Below are positions 23,528 through 36,713 of a DNA stretch of 64,000 nucleotides, in pieces (the first letter of the stretch is position 1; the number at the start of each line of letters is the position of its first letter). The stretch covers positions 29,794,188-29,858,187 of the forward strand of contig CM060344.1 in the NCBI GenBank assembly GCA_030674155.1. Reading direction: 5' to 3'. Source of the stretch: Stramonita haemastoma (taxonomy: Eukaryota; Mollusca; Gastropoda; Neogastropoda; Muricidae). Position numbers and translations under genes: made by a program. The notes beneath the pieces are model-generated. The model ran no database searches. It was given only the letters and a program-made list of their open reading frames with translations, and was not told where the DNA came from.

Positions 23528-24932
23528 TCAGTTCCAAAATCGAACCCACCATTTCCTGGTCAGGTCCAAAATCAAACCCACCATTTCCTGGTCAGGTCCA
23601 AAATCATAACCACCATTCCCTGGTGAGGTCCAAAATCTCATCCACCTATTACTGGTCAGGTCCAAAATGTGATCCACCATTTTCTGGTCTAGTCTAAAAT
23701 CTGATCCACCTTTTGCCGGATGGGTCAAAAATGTGATCTACCTTTTCCTGGTCAGGACCAAAATCCAAACCACCATTTCCAGGTCAAGTTCACAATCTGA
23801 TCCAGCTTTTCCTGGTCAGATCCAAAATACAAACCACCATTTCCTGGACAGGTCCAAAATCGGATCCAGCTTTTCCTGGTCAGCTTCAAAATCCCAACAT
23901 TTCCTGGTCAAATCCAAAATACAACACACCATTTCTGCTCAGGTAAAAAATCGGATCCATTTGGTCCCAAATCCAACCTACCACTCTATGGTCAGGCCAA
24001 AATCTAATCCACCTATTCCTGGCAAGGTCCAAAATCCAACCCACCATTTCCTGGTCAGGTCGAAAATCTTATCCATCTTTTCCTGGTCAGGTCCAAAATC
24101 CAACCCACCATTTCCTGGTCAGGTCCAAAATCAAACCCACCATTCCAAAGTCAGGTCCAAAATCTGATCCACCTATTCCTGGTTAGGACCAAAATCCAAC
24201 CCACCATTTCCGGGTCAAGTTCACAATCTGATCCAGCTTTTCCTGGTCAGATCCAAAATACAAACCACCATTTCCTGGACAGGTCCAAAATCGGATCCAG
24301 CTTTTCCTGGTCAGCTTCAAAATCCCAACATTTCCTGGTTAAATCCAAAATACAAACCACCATTTCCTGGTCAGGTCGAAAATCTTATCCATCTTTTCCT
24401 GGTCAGGTCCAAAATCCAACCCACCATTTCCTGGTCAGGTCCAAAATCCAACCCACCATTTACTGGTCAGGTCCAATATCTGATCCACCTTCTGGTCACG
24501 TCGAAAATCTGATCCATATTTTCCGGATCAGGTCCAAAATCCAACCTACCATTTCCTTGTCAGGGTCAAAATCCAACCGACAATTTCCTGGTCAGGTCCA
24601 AAATCTGATCCAGCTTTTCCTGGTCAGGTCCAAATTCCAACCAACCATCACCTGGTCAGGTCCAAAATTCAACTGACAATTTCCTGGTCATGTTAAAAAT
24701 CTCATCCACCTTTTACTGGACAGGTCCAAAATCCAACCCAATTTTTCCTGGTCAGGTCCAATATCCAACACACCATTTCCTTGTCAGGTCCAAAATTCAG
24801 TATACCCTCATTTTCTCAACGTCTAAAATCCAATTTTTATTGGTTGGGTTGAAAATCCTACCCACCTTTTCCTTATCCTCTCCGGAATGCAACCGACCTC
24901 TTCATATATTTGTCTCAAATCTAACCCAATTT
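23528..24932 (+). repeat. Satellite A array, block 3
   Basis: About 1.4 kb of 32-bp monomers. A segment around 23754-23940 is repeated near 24186-24360 ('ccagcttttcctggtcagat', 'ggacaggtccaaaatcgga'), a recent ~430-bp internal duplication. It ends abruptly in inverted B near 24932, inside a higher-order marker. Confidence 0.92.
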
Positions 24933-25912
24933 GACCCTACTGCAACAACACAAAAGACATTTTCTGTACTAGAACTGCATAAAACACACATTTTGCTGTA
25001 TCAGTTTTTGAAGAAAAACAAAACACGCATTTTGACTATATTTTGACTGGATACATTCACATCTTACTGAACTATGTATAACCATTAAACATAACTTACT
25101 GTAAATAAACAAACATATCATAAGAGAACAAAACCATCATAATTTACCTTAGTAGTAGGCATTCATCAGTCTCAGAAGACTATAGTGGCGCTCGAGGCGC
25201 AAAGCTGTTATACTTTATGCTTATATACTTTTATGCTGTTATACTTTACAACCACACTACAAATCACAGTTTACCGTACTATAACATTATGAAACACCTA
25301 TTCTATACTCATTTTCCTGTACAATTCTGAATCGTTACTGCATAAAAGGCAGATTTCACTCCTGTAAAACTACAAAACACATTCTACTTTATCATAACAA
25401 CACAAGCACATTTTACTGTACCACAACAACAACAAAAAGTATTTTTTCAACGATAACAAGATAAAAAGGTATTTTGTGTACTGAAACACAATATTTTGCT
25501 ATTTTGTATAACACACACATTTTGCAGCACTATACGGGAAAAAAGCACAGCACATTTAACTGTATGATATAACAGCTCCAAACACATATTTCACTGTACT
25601 TACAACACAACAAAACACATTTTACGGTATTACAATTACAAAATCACATTTTCTGTACTATAACACCAAAAATCACTTTTCTAAACTGTAGCAAAAAAGC
25701 AAAGCAAACACATTTAACCTAAACAAAACATAATCTACTGTTGTATCGTTTTTATAACACTACCAAACGGATTTTTCCTTTACAATAACACTAAAAAGCA
25801 TATTTTTCTGTACAAAGACACGTTACAAAACGTATTTTCTGTACTCACTGTACTATAACACAACAAAACACATTTTACCGTACTAAAACATTACAATAAC
25901 GTATTATGCACT
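24933..25912 (-). repeat. AT-rich repeat B, inverted segment
   Basis: B motifs on the minus strand ('acacattttactgtaccac', 'ctgtactataacac'). A short inverted module C piece lies at about 25141-25205 ('agtagtaggcattcatcagt'). No gene is seen. Confidence 0.75.
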
Positions 25913-26515
25913 TAGTAGTAGGCACCCGTCAGTCTCGGAAGACTATGGACTTGCATTTCAGTCTTGAGAGCGCAAAGCCTGGGTAAGTAAGTATGGAGGG
26001 AAGCTGTTAACGATACAGCAACTGTTACTCCACGCCACTGGAATGATCCATTGGAAAGGCAATTACCGATACGAAGGGTTCCAGTACCGTCGCAGGAGCC
26101 GCCAGAACGTTGCCATAATACAGCCTCGAGCCGCCCTGGGACTCCAACTCCCCGATTTTTCCTCAGGGATGGTGTCTAAACACGACACCTGTGTGCATGC
26201 TGGCTTTTTTTTTTTATAATTATGTCCTCCGCTCCTACTGGCACACGATGGCCTGCTCTTTGGAAAGGCGGAACGGGGTTTTCACGTGTGCGCAAGATGT
26301 TCTGCGTGCGTTTACACACGGTGCCTCGGGTTACAATCTCATCCAAAAGACCTGCACTATAACACCAGTAAAACAGAGGTGCTTATGGACACGACGAGAG
26401 GGGGGTCTGGTGCCTGTCCTGCATATTTTTTTTTACCCAGTCTTCGCGCTCTAAACACTAGAGCGAAACTTCATAGTCTTCCGAGACTGATGGGTTCCTA
26501 CTAACTACTACTAAC
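25913..26515. repeat. Module C copy 7 (two halves in opposite orientation)
   Basis: Inverted half from 'ttagtagtaggcacccgtca' through 'cgatttttcctcagggatgg' and 'cacacgatggcctgctcttt', followed by a direct half from about 26385 ('gcttatggacacgacgaga') to 'cttccgagactgatgggttc'. Same architecture as copy 4. Confidence 0.65.
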
Positions 26516-27006
26516 ACTATAAAAAAGAATTTTACTTTACGTATTTTACTACACTATAATACAAACACATTTGCACTATGCAGTATATTATAAAGACTAT
26601 ACAACATTATTTACTGTACAAAAAGGCATTTTGAAATTGCATTGTACAGTCAAATGTTATAGTAGAGTAAATGCATTTACAAATATGTTTTCTTTTGTAG
26701 TTGAAAGTATAAACCGTTTTGTAATCTTATAATCCGGTGAAATATGTTTGTTGTTGTTTGGTTGTGTTTTGGTTGTTTTTTTTTTATGTTTTTTTACAAT
26801 GAATTACGCTGAATGGTGTTACATACTACAGTAACATGTGTTTGTATTTCAGTTTATTAAACAGTGTTTTGAAATATAGTATATAGTATAAGATATTGTG
26901 TAAATGTGTTTTGTAATGTTTAATGTGAGTACAAAACTGTTATGATATGAGTGAGTACAAAACTGTTATGTGTTATGTAAAATGTGTTGTGATTTTCATT
27001 ATAGTA

Positions 27007-27060
27007 TTATCCCTTCAGGGATGATTAAAGTGTTTTTGACTTGACTTGACTTCACTTGAC
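27007..27060 (+). mobile_element. 54-bp LINE 3'-end with TSD
   Basis: 'atcccttcagggat' (a short stem-loop) followed by 'gattaaagtgtttttgac' and (gactt)n is the end structure of L2/CR1-like LINEs. It is flanked by ttatagta at 26999-27006 and 27061-27068. The empty B site exists near 19728 ('cattatagtacaacaaaag'). It is an extreme 5' truncation. Its tail resembles the tail of the SINE at 28506, which suggests one LINE family mobilises both. Confidence 0.75.
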
Positions 27061-28505
27061 TTATAGTACAACAGGTTAGTTGTGTGCAATTCTGATTCTG
27101 AAAACGAGGGAGTTTTGACGTGTTTTCTTGTGTTTTAGTACTATAAGGCTTTCTGTAATAGCATAGTGCAGTAAAATGTGTTTTGTAGAGTGGTTGTAAA
27201 GTATAATGAGTTTTGTTGTCTTAAACAGGAAAATATGTTTTGTACAGTAAATGGATGTTTTGTTGTGTCTCATAGAATACTGAAAAGAGTTTGTGTTAAA
27301 GCATGGTAAACAGTGCGTTTGTCTGTGGCAAAATGTGTTAAATGGTGTAATAGTATTGTTACATTCCAGAAAATGTAGTGTGATGGGAAAGTAGATTGTT
27401 TTTTGTAGTGTTATCATACAATAATGTGTTGGACGATGATATTTGAAGTTCTGTGAAGTTGCGATTCCAGAAATGTGGAATTTAATAGTACAGTACAGTG
27501 GTTTAGGTGTCCGAGTCAAGCCTATAGCAAATCTTACATGACAAATGCAAAACACTCTACACAGGGTTTTGTCTGCATCTGGGATAATACATGTTGTAAC
27601 AACAAATTGTTTGGCTGCCATTCTGCACACAGATTCATTTCCGTCATTGATTGTGCGCGATAATGTAAGTAGCAATGTATAGTTCACGGACTATGTAACA
27701 AAGCATTCTACATCGAGATTTTGTTCTCTGTTGTGCAGTTCTGATTCTGAAAATGTGAGAGTTTCGATGTAGTACAGAAAAATGTGTTTTCTGGTGTTCT
27801 AGTACTAAAAGGTTTTATGTAAAAGCAAAGTGTAGTCAAATGTGTTTTGTAGAGTGGTTGTAAAGTGTAATGATGCGTTTTGATGTTTTAATCGGTAAAA
27901 TATGTTTTGTACAGTACATGATGTTTTATGGTGTTTCCTAGCACAGTGAAATGAGTGAAATGAGTCAGCATAGTAAACTGTGTACTTGTCTGTAGTATAT
28001 AGGAAAATGTGTTTAATGGTGATATAGTAGAGAATATGTCTTTTTGGATTGTTACATTCCAGAAAACACTGTAAAAGAAAAGGGCGTTTGTAATAGCATA
28101 GTACAGTAAAATGTTATAGTACAGTACTGGTTTTTTGTAATATCATTGTACAGTAAAATTTGTTTCCTTATGTGTTTGTTTTGTAATCTTATAATACGGT
28201 AAAATATGTTGTTCTTTTTTACAATGAATTACTCTCAATGGTGTGACACAGTACAGTAAAACTTGTGTTTTAGTATAGTGAATACGGTTTTGTAGTCCAG
28301 TAAAGATATGTTTTGTAGCACAATGGAATCTCTGTTTTGATCTGTTTTAATGGACTGAAATGTAAGATCTTTGGAGGTATATTTTAAGAAATGTGTGTGT
28401 TTTGGTGGAAAATGTTTTTGTAGTACAGAAAATGTTTGTAGTATTACAGTTAAGTGGAATGTCTTTTGTATGTGTTAAAATACAACATGGTATAGGACAG
28501 AGAAA

Positions 28506-28783
28506 GTCGCCGCTGTAGTCTAGTGGTTAGGGCGTTGGACTCGTAATCTAAAGGTTGCGGGGTCGATCCCAGCTTTCGACTATGGCGTTGTGCCCTTGAA
28601 AAGACACTTTACGGCTAATTTTCTCACCCCACCCAGGTGTAAAAGGGGTACCAACCTTGTGTTGGGGGTTATCCCTGCGATAGACTGGCGTCCTATCCAG
28701 GGGGGAGTCTATGACTCTCAGTCGCTTAACGCCACAGAAACCGGCCTGATGAGCCTTAGGCTCGGGACAGACTTCACTTGACT
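28506..28783 (+). mobile_element. tRNA-derived SINE with 15-bp TSD
   Basis: The head is tRNA-like, with an A-box region 'tagtctagtggttaggg' and a B-box region 'ggttgcggggtcgatccc', the internal RNA polymerase III promoter. The body carries 'ttgaaaagacactttacgg', 'cacccaggtgtaaaagg' and 'agactggcgtcctatccagg', a core seen in deuterostome and cnidarian SINEs. The 3' tail is 'gacttcacttgac'. The 15-bp sequence tataggacagagaaa flanks it at 28491-28505 and 28784-28798. A functional tRNA gene is excluded because the acceptor stem does not pair. Confidence 0.93.
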
Positions 28784-28978
28784 TATAGGACAGAGAAACG
28801 TGTTTTGTATTCTTATAAGTCAGGAAAATGTGGGCGTTTGTTATAGTGCTGCCTAATGGTATCATAATAGAGTAAAATGTGTTTAATTGTATTATAATAC
28901 GGTAAAAAAAAAAATTGCGGTTTTAAAGTAAATTGTGTTTTATGATGTTAAAGTACAGTAAAATGTGTTTGTTTCCCA

Positions 28979-29055
28979 AACAGTTTTGCTCATACAATCA
29001 AAAATCCAAATCTCCTTTTCCTCATTGACTTCAAACCTCCAACCTACTATATATT
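28979..29055 (+). repeat. B-to-A linker, copy 3
   Basis: 'cagttttgctcatacaatc' through 'tactatatattggtgaggtc' at the B-to-A boundary, matching the other copies. Confidence 0.75.
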
Positions 29056-32000
29056 GGTGAGGTCAAAAAATCAACCCAACTATTCCTGGTCATTTCCAAA
29101 ACCGAACCCACCATTTCCTGGTCAGGTCCAAAATCAAAACCACCATTTCGTGGTCAGGTCCAAAATCATAACCACCGTTCCCTGGTCAGGTCCAAAATCT
29201 GATCCACCTATTACTGGTCAGATCCAAAATGTGATCCACCATTTTCTGGTCACGTCCAAAATGAAACCGACCATTTCCTGGTCAGGTCGAAAATCTGCTC
29301 CAGCTTTTCCTGGTCAGGTCCAAAATCCAAACCACCATTTCCTGGTCAGGTCCAAAATCGGATCCACCTTTTCCCGGTCAGGTTTAAAATCCCAACATTT
29401 CCTGGTCAAATCTAAAATGCAACCCACCATTTCCTGCTCAGGTCCAAATACTGATCAGGACAAAAATCGTCTCCACCATATCATGGTCAGGTCAAAAATC
29501 CAACCTACCACTCCATGGTCAGGCCAAAATCTAATCCACCTATTCCTGGTCAGGTCCAAAAGGTAACCCATTTCCTGGTCAGGTCCAAAATCTGATCCAT
29601 CTTTTCCTGGTCAGGCCCAAAATCAAACACACCATTTTTTGGTCAGGTGCAAAAACCAACCCACAATTTCCTGGTCAGGTTCAAATTCTGGTCCACCTTT
29701 TCATGATCAGGTCCAAGATCTGATCCATATTTTCTAGGTCAGGTTCAAAATCCAACCCACCATTTCCTTGTCAGGTCAAAACTCGAGCCACCATTTCATG
29801 GTCAGGTTTAATATCTGATCCACCTATTCCTCATAGAGTCCAAAATCCAACCCACAATTTTTTGGTCAGGTTCAGAATCTGATCCATCTTTTCTTGGTTA
29901 GGTAAAAAATCCAACCCACCATTTCTTGGTCAGGGCTAAAATCCAACCCACCATTTCCTGGTCAGGTCCATAATCCGATCCACGTAATACTGGTTAGGTA
30001 AAAAATCTGATCTACCTTTTCCTGGTCAGGTGCAAAATCCAATTCACCATTACCTGGTCAAATCCAAAATCCAACCGACAATTTCCTGGTAAGGTCCAAA
30101 ATCTGATCCACCTATTACTGGTCAGGTCCAACATCCAACCCACCATTTCCTAGTCAGGTCCATAATGGAACCCACCTTTTCCTAGTCAGGTCCAAAATCC
30201 ATCCCACCACTTCCTTGTCAGTTGAAAAATCGAACCCACCCTTTCCTGCACGGGTTTAAAATTGAACCCACCATTTCCTGGTTAGCTCCAAAATTCAGTA
30301 TACCCACCTTTTCTCATAGTCTAAAATCCACCTTTTATTGGTTGGATTAAAATTCCTACCCACCTTTTCCTTATCCTCTCCAGAATGCAACCGACTTCTT
30401 CATAGATTTGTCTCAAATTAACCCCCTAATTACTGGTTAGGTCCAAATCTAATCTTTTGGTGTTTGTAGTACAGACCCACCTATTCCTTGTCAGGTCCAA
30501 AATCCAACCCACCATTTCCTGGTGAAGTCTAAAATCTGATCCACCTTTTCCTGGTCAGGTACAAAATCTGAAAGACATATTCCTGGTCAGGTCCAAAATC
30601 CAACCCACCATTTCCCTGTCAAGTCCAAAATGCAACCCACCATTTCCTGATCAAGTCAAAAATCTGATCCATACTTTCCAGGTCAGGTCTAAAATCCACC
30701 TCACCATTTCCTGGTCCGGTGAAAAATTTAATCCACCATTCCCTGGTCTGGAACAAAATCTGATACACGTATTCCTTGTCTGGTCCAAAATCCAACCCAC
30801 CATTTTCTGGTCAGATCCAAAATCTGATTCACCTTTTCCTGGTCATGTCAAAAATGCAAAACTCCATTCCCTGGTGAGGTTGAAAATCTGATCCACCTAT
30901 TCCTGGTTAGGTCCAAAATCCAATCTACTATTTCCTGGACAGAGCCGAAATCTAATCCACCTTTTTCTGATCAAGTCCAAAATCTGATCCACCTTTTCCT
31001 GGATGGGTCCAAAATCCAATCGACCTTTTCCCTGGTCAGGTCCAAAGTTCAGTCTACCTACCCAGTTTATCCCCTTTTATTAGTTGGGTTAAAATCAAAC
31101 CCACCTTTTCCTTATCCCTTCCAAAATGCAAGCCGCCTCTTTGTACTTTTGTCTTAAATCTAAACCCAGTAGAACCTCATTTTGTGTTTGTAGAACAGAA
31201 CCACCTTTTCCTGGTCAGATCACAAATCCAGCCAACCTTTTCCTGGTCAGGTCAAAAACAAAACCCACTTTTTCCTGGTCATGTCCAAAATCCAATCAAC
31301 CTCTTCCTGGTTGCGTCCAAGATCAAATCCACTTTTTCCTGGTCAGGTCAAAATCCAACCCACCATTTCTGGTCAGGACCAAAATCTGATCCACCTTTTC
31401 CAGGTCATGTCCAAAATCCAACCCACCATTTCCTGGTCAGATCCAAAATCCAGCCCACCATTTCCTGGTCAGGTCCAAAATCTGTACCACCTTTTCCAGG
31501 TTCTCTTCAAAATCCAACCCACCATTTCCTGGTCAGGTTCAAATTGCAGCCAACCATTTCGTAGTTATGTTCAAAATCTGATCCATATTTCTCTGGTCTA
31601 GTCAAAAATCGAAACCACCACAAAATGTAACCCACCATTCCATGGTCAGGTTCAAAATCTGATCCACCTTTCCTGGTCAGGTCCAACAGGTCAAAAATAA
31701 ACCCACCTATTCCTGGACATTTCGAAAATTAAACCCACCTTTTCCTTATCAAGGTCAAAATATGATCTAGCTTTTCCTTGTCAGGTCCAAAATCTGATGC
31801 ATATTTTCCTGGTCAGGTCCAAAATCCAACCCACCATTTCAGGGTCAGGTCCACAATCCAACCCACTATTCCGTAGTCAGGTCCAATATCTGATCCACCT
31901 ATTCCTGGTCAGGTCCAAAATGCAACCCACCATTTCCTGGTCAACTCCAAATTGCAACCCACCATCTCCTCGTCAGGTCCAAAATCTTATTCATATTTTC

Positions 32001-32421
32001 CTGGTCAGGTCCAAAATCCAACACACCATTTCCAGGTCAGGTCCAAAATCTGATGCACCTTCTCCTGGTCATGTTTAAAATCCAACCAGCCTTTTCCTGG
32101 TCAGGTCCAAAATCCAACGCACCATTTCCTGCTCAGATCCAAAATCTGATGCACGTTTTCAAGTCAGGTCCAAAATCCAACCCATCATTTCCTAGTCAGG
32201 TCCAAAATTCAACCCACCATTCCTTGGTCAGGTCCAAAATCTGATCAACCTTTTTTTTGCTCGGGTCCAAAATGCAACCCACCATTTCCTGGTCAGGTCC
32301 AGAATCTGATCCACTTTTTTCTGTACAGTTCCAAAATCCATCCACCTTTTCCTGGTCAAGTCCAAAGTCAAGTCTACCCAATATTTCTCATCATCTAAAA
32401 TCGACCTTTACTTTGTTGGGT
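29056..32421 (+). repeat. Satellite A array, block 4 left part
   Basis: 32-bp monomers with higher-order markers near 30339, 31079 and 32413. It ends at a TTAA inside the last marker, where a 1.2-kb transposon is inserted. No gene is seen. Confidence 0.95.
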
Positions 32422-33585
32422 TTAATTCTTTCATTCCCACAGCCCGGTTTACTGGTCTGCAGACTTTTCTTCCTTTCCATCCCAGCGCCCGGTATACCGG
32501 TCTCCAATAACAAACACCCTTCCTTCCCACAGCCTGGTAAACCAGGATCAGCAGGGAGTGCTCTGTTCTTCCCGTTAGTTGCTTATCAGTTGTCAGCCAC
32601 TAACGGGTCTTTGTTTATGTATTGAATTGCACACCGGGCAGCCTCCCTCCCTCTTCCCCTCCCTCCCCCCTCCCCCATCAATCTTGACCTGTCAGCATCT
32701 TGACCCTTCAGCCACTACGCAGTCTATGTAGTAGTAGCTGTGAATGGAATGCAGTTCCAGATTACCCAACAGATTACTGCATTGGTCTTCCAGCTCTCCC
32801 CTCCCCACTCTACCCCCCCCCCCCCCTCCACTTGTGAGAAAGTAGTCGCTTGAGAAATTAGTTGGTTTTGGGAATGAATGTAAGAGTGTGTGTGGTGATG
32901 TGGCTTATTTCTTGGCTGTGAAAATGGAAGGTGGAGAGAATTCAGATTCTGATCAAGGTGTATTATACATGAGTCACCTATGTGTGACATGTCATGTGAT
33001 ACTTGGACAGAAGTGCAAACATAATGTAATTAGAGAACATGTAAATACTATCTGTATATAAAAAGTGTGCAAAATAGTGTGGGGCTTGCTCTCTTTACTG
33101 GTGTGTGGTAGTCATACACAATCTACAAAAAAGAGAATAAACTGTTGATGTGTTGGGGACAATCATGGTGACAATGGTGACAGTTCTTATGGAGTATTCA
33201 CATAAACAATGCAAGGGGATGTACATGAGGCATCAGCTGGTGAGTACAATCACGAAACACAACTGGCTAGAAAAATACTGATCTGCATGGAGTGCATGAT
33301 GGCACACCTGTTTTTTACTGTCAACTTACCTGTTTTACACCTGTGTCATCTGTCATGTTACTGTGAAGTGTCAACATAGTCACCAACACCTTCTCACATC
33401 AATATCCTACACAATGATATATGACATTCTTTGGTTTGCATAATATGGGCTACTGCTGTAAGTCTGTAAAGTTATGCTAAGTGTTTTGGTCTGTAAATCC
33501 GGGAATGAAGAGAAGAAACAGATAAGAGGAACCTGGGAATAAAGGGAAGCAATAGGAAGTGTAAATTGGGGAATGAAAGAGTTAA
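32422..33585. mobile_element. piggyBac-type non-autonomous element (TTAA TSD)
   Basis: The 1156-bp body (32426-33581) is flanked by TTAA on both sides (32422-32425 and 33582-33585). The ends are inverted: left TTAA-t-TCTTTCATTCCC, right (reverse complement) TTAA-c-TCTTTCATTCCC. Removing one TTAA restores the satellite marker 'gggtttaaataccaaccc', matching the intact paralog at 245. TTAA targets with CTTT-type ends are characteristic of piggyBac elements. Inside the left end, three subterminal repeats carry imperfect palindromes of the 'cccggtataccggtc' type (12-bp palindrome at 32489-32500). I see no transposase, so it would depend on an enzyme supplied in trans. A pyrimidine run lies near 32645-32675. 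Confidence 0.85.
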
Positions 33586-35756
33586 ATACCAACCCGCTGT
33601 TTACTAATCCCGTCAAAAATTCAACCCACCTTTTCGTACTTTTGTCCCAAATATAACGCACTAGTTTCTTGTCAGGTCCAAATCAAACCTCATTTTGTGT
33701 TTGTAGTGCAAACCCACTTATGCCTCATCAGGTCCAAAATCCAACCCACCTTTTTAATAGTCAGTTCCCAAATTTGATCCACCTATTCCTGGTCAGGTCC
33801 AAAATCTAATCCATATTTTTCAGTCAGGTCAAAAATCGAATGCACCATTTCCTGGCAAGGTCCTAAATCTGATGCATATTTTCCTGGTCAGGTCCATAAT
33901 CCAACCCACCAGTTCCTGGTCAGGTCCAAAATTAGACCCACCATTTCCTGATCAGATGCAAAATGTGATCCACCTTTTCTTGGTCAGGTCCAAAATTCAA
34001 CCGAACTTTTCCTGGTCAGGTCCAAAATGGGATCCACCTTTTCCTATTTAGGTCCAAAATGCAACCCACCATTTCCTGGTCAAATCCGAAATCCGACCAA
34101 ATTTTTCCTGGTTACATGCATGTGGTCCACCTTTTCCTTGACAGGTCCAAAATTCAACCCACCATTTCCTGGTGAAGTCCAAAATTGGACCAACCATTTC
34201 CTGGTAAGATCCAAAATGTGATCTACCTTTTCCTGATGAGGCCCAAAATCCAACCCACCATTTCCTGGTCAAGTCCAAAGCCCGACCCACCAGTTCCTGG
34301 TCAGGTCAAAAGTCTGATCAATAATTTCTTGGTCAGGTCCAAAATCCAACCAACCAATTCTTGGTCAGGTCCAAAATCAACCCCATTGTTCCATAGTCAG
34401 GTAAAAAATCTGATCTACCAGTCCCTGGTCAGTTCCAAAATCCAACCCACCATTTCCAAGTCAAGTCAAAAATGCAGCCTACCAGTTCCTGGTCAGGTCC
34501 CAAATCTGATCAATATTTCCTGGTCAGGTCCAAATTCCAACCCAGCATTTCACGGTCAAGTCAAAATACCAACCCAGCATTCCATAGTCAGGTACAAAAT
34601 CTGATCCACCTCTTCCTCATCAGGTCCAAAATCAAACCCACCATTTCCTGGTCAGAACCAAAATCCACTCCACCTTTCCGTGGTCAGGTTGAAAGTCTAA
34701 TTAACCTATTCCTGGTCAGTTCCAAAATATAACCCACGTTTGTTTCTCAGATCCACAATCTGATCCAACTTTTCCTACACGGGTCCAAAATCCAATCCAC
34801 CTTTTCCTGTTCAGGTCCAAAATGCAATCCGCCTTTTCCTGGTTAGGTTCAAGTCTACCCATCTTTTCTCACTGTCTTAAATCCACCTTTTCTTTGTTGG
34901 GTTAAAAATGGAATCCACACTTTTTCTTAACCCGTCCAAAATGAAACCGACCACTTCGTACTTTTGTCTCAAATCTAACCCACTTTTTTCTGGTCAGGTC
35001 CAAATCCAACTTCATTTTCAGTTTGTAGTAAAGACCCATCTTTTCCTGGTCAGGTCCAAAATCCAACTCACCTTTTCCTAGTCATGTCCAAAATCTGATC
35101 TACTTTTTCCTGGTCAGGTCCAAAATGCAACGCACCATTTCCTGGTGAGATCCAAAATCCTAAGCACCATTTTCTGGTCAAGTCAAAAATGGGATCCATA
35201 CTTTCCTGGTCATGTCCAAAATTGTACCCACCAATTCCTGGTCAGATCCCAAATCCAACCCACAATTCCATGGTCAATTCCAAAATAAAACCCACCTATT
35301 CCTGTTCAGGTCCAAGATCCAACCCACCATTTCCTGGTCAGATCCACAATCTGATTCACCTTTTCCTAAATGGTTCCAAAATCGAACCCACAATTTCCTG
35401 GTCAGGTCCAAAATTCAGTCTACACACGTTTTCTTATCATCTAAAATAAACCTTTAATTGGTTGGGTTAAAAATCTAACCCACCTTTTACTTATCCCGTC
35501 CAAAATGCAACCCACCTCTTCGTAGTTTTGTCTCAAATCTAACCCACTATTTTCTGGTCGGGTCCAAATCCAACCTCATTTTGTGTGTGTAGTACAGACC
35601 CACATATTCCAGGTCAGGTCCAAAATGGAACCCACCATTTCCTGGTCAGGTCCAAAATCTGATCCACCTTTTCCTGGTCAGGTCAAAAATCCATACCACC
35701 ATTTCCTTGTCAGCTTCAAATTCTGATCAACTTTTTCCTGGTAAAGTCCAAAATCC

Positions 35757-35865
35757 AACCAGAAAAATATGTTTGTTTCTATAACAGTTTTGCTAAAAGA
35801 ATGAAAAATCACAATCACTTTTTCCTCACTGAGTCAAACCTCCAACCTACTATATTTTGGTCAGG
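35757..35865 (+). repeat. Remnant B end plus linker inside A
   Basis: 'agaaaaatatgtttgtttct' and 'aacagttttgctaaaagaat' through 'cctactatattttggtcagg' reproduce the last bases of B and the linker. The A array continues on both sides. This looks like a macro-repeat boundary whose B block was almost wholly deleted. Confidence 0.65.
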
Positions 35866-36713
35866 TGCAAAAATCAACCCACCTATTTCTGGTCAGGTCC
35901 AAAATCGAACCCACCATTTCCTATTCAAGTCCAAACTCTGATTCACCTTTTCCTGGTCAGGTCCAAAATCCAACCCACCATTTCATGGTCAGATCCAAAA
36001 TCCATTCCACCATTACCTGGCCAGGTCCAAAATCTGATCCAGCTATTACTGATCAGATCCAAAATTAAACCCACCTTTTCCTGGTCATGTCCAAAATCTG
36101 ATCCACCTTTTCGTGGTTGGTCCAAAATCAAACCCAGCATTTCCTGTTCAAGACCAAAATTCAACCCACCATTTCCTGGTCATGTCCAAAAACTGATCCC
36201 CTTTTTCCTGGTCAGGTCTCAAAATCCAACCCACCATTTCCTGGTCAGGTCCAAAATCTGATCGACCTTTTCCTGGACGGGTCCAAAATCCAACAGACCA
36301 TTTCCTGGTCAGGTCCAAAACTCAGTCTACACACGTTTTTTCATCGTCTAAAATCCACCTTTTATTGGTTGGGTTAAAAATCAAATCCACCTTTTCCATA
36401 TTCTGTCAAAAATGCAACACACCTCTTCATAGTTTTGTCTCAAATCTAACCCACTACTTTCTGGTGAGGTCCAAATCCAACCTCATTTTGTGTTTGTAGT
36501 ATAGACCCATACATTCCTGGTCAGGTCCAAAATCCTACCCACATTTTCCTGGTCAGGTCTAAAATCCGATCCACCTTTTCCTTTTTAGGTACAAAATACA
36601 ACCCACCTATTTCTGGTCAGGTCCAAAATCCAACCCACCATTTCCTGGTCAAGTCCAAAATCCAACCCACCATTTCCTGTCAGATCAGAAATCTTATCAA
36701 CATTTTCCTTGTA

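Larger units (their letters stand above)
26516..28978 (+). repeat. AT-rich repeat B, copy 3
   Basis: Plus-strand B with the usual landmarks ('ttctgattctgaaaacgagg' at 27092, the unique-looking segment at 27440-27670, 'ttctgattctgaaaatgtga' at 27740). It carries two datable retroposon insertions at 27007-27060 and 28506-28783. No gene is seen. Confidence 0.82.

Noticed and set aside
27076..27687. 203-codon minus-strand frame in B copy 3
   Set aside because: It spans the same B landmarks as other copies where the frame is broken. There is no domain, and the composition follows the repeat.
28506..28580. tRNA gene
   Set aside because: A and B boxes are present, but there is no paired acceptor stem and the sequence continues into a SINE body with a 15-bp TSD.
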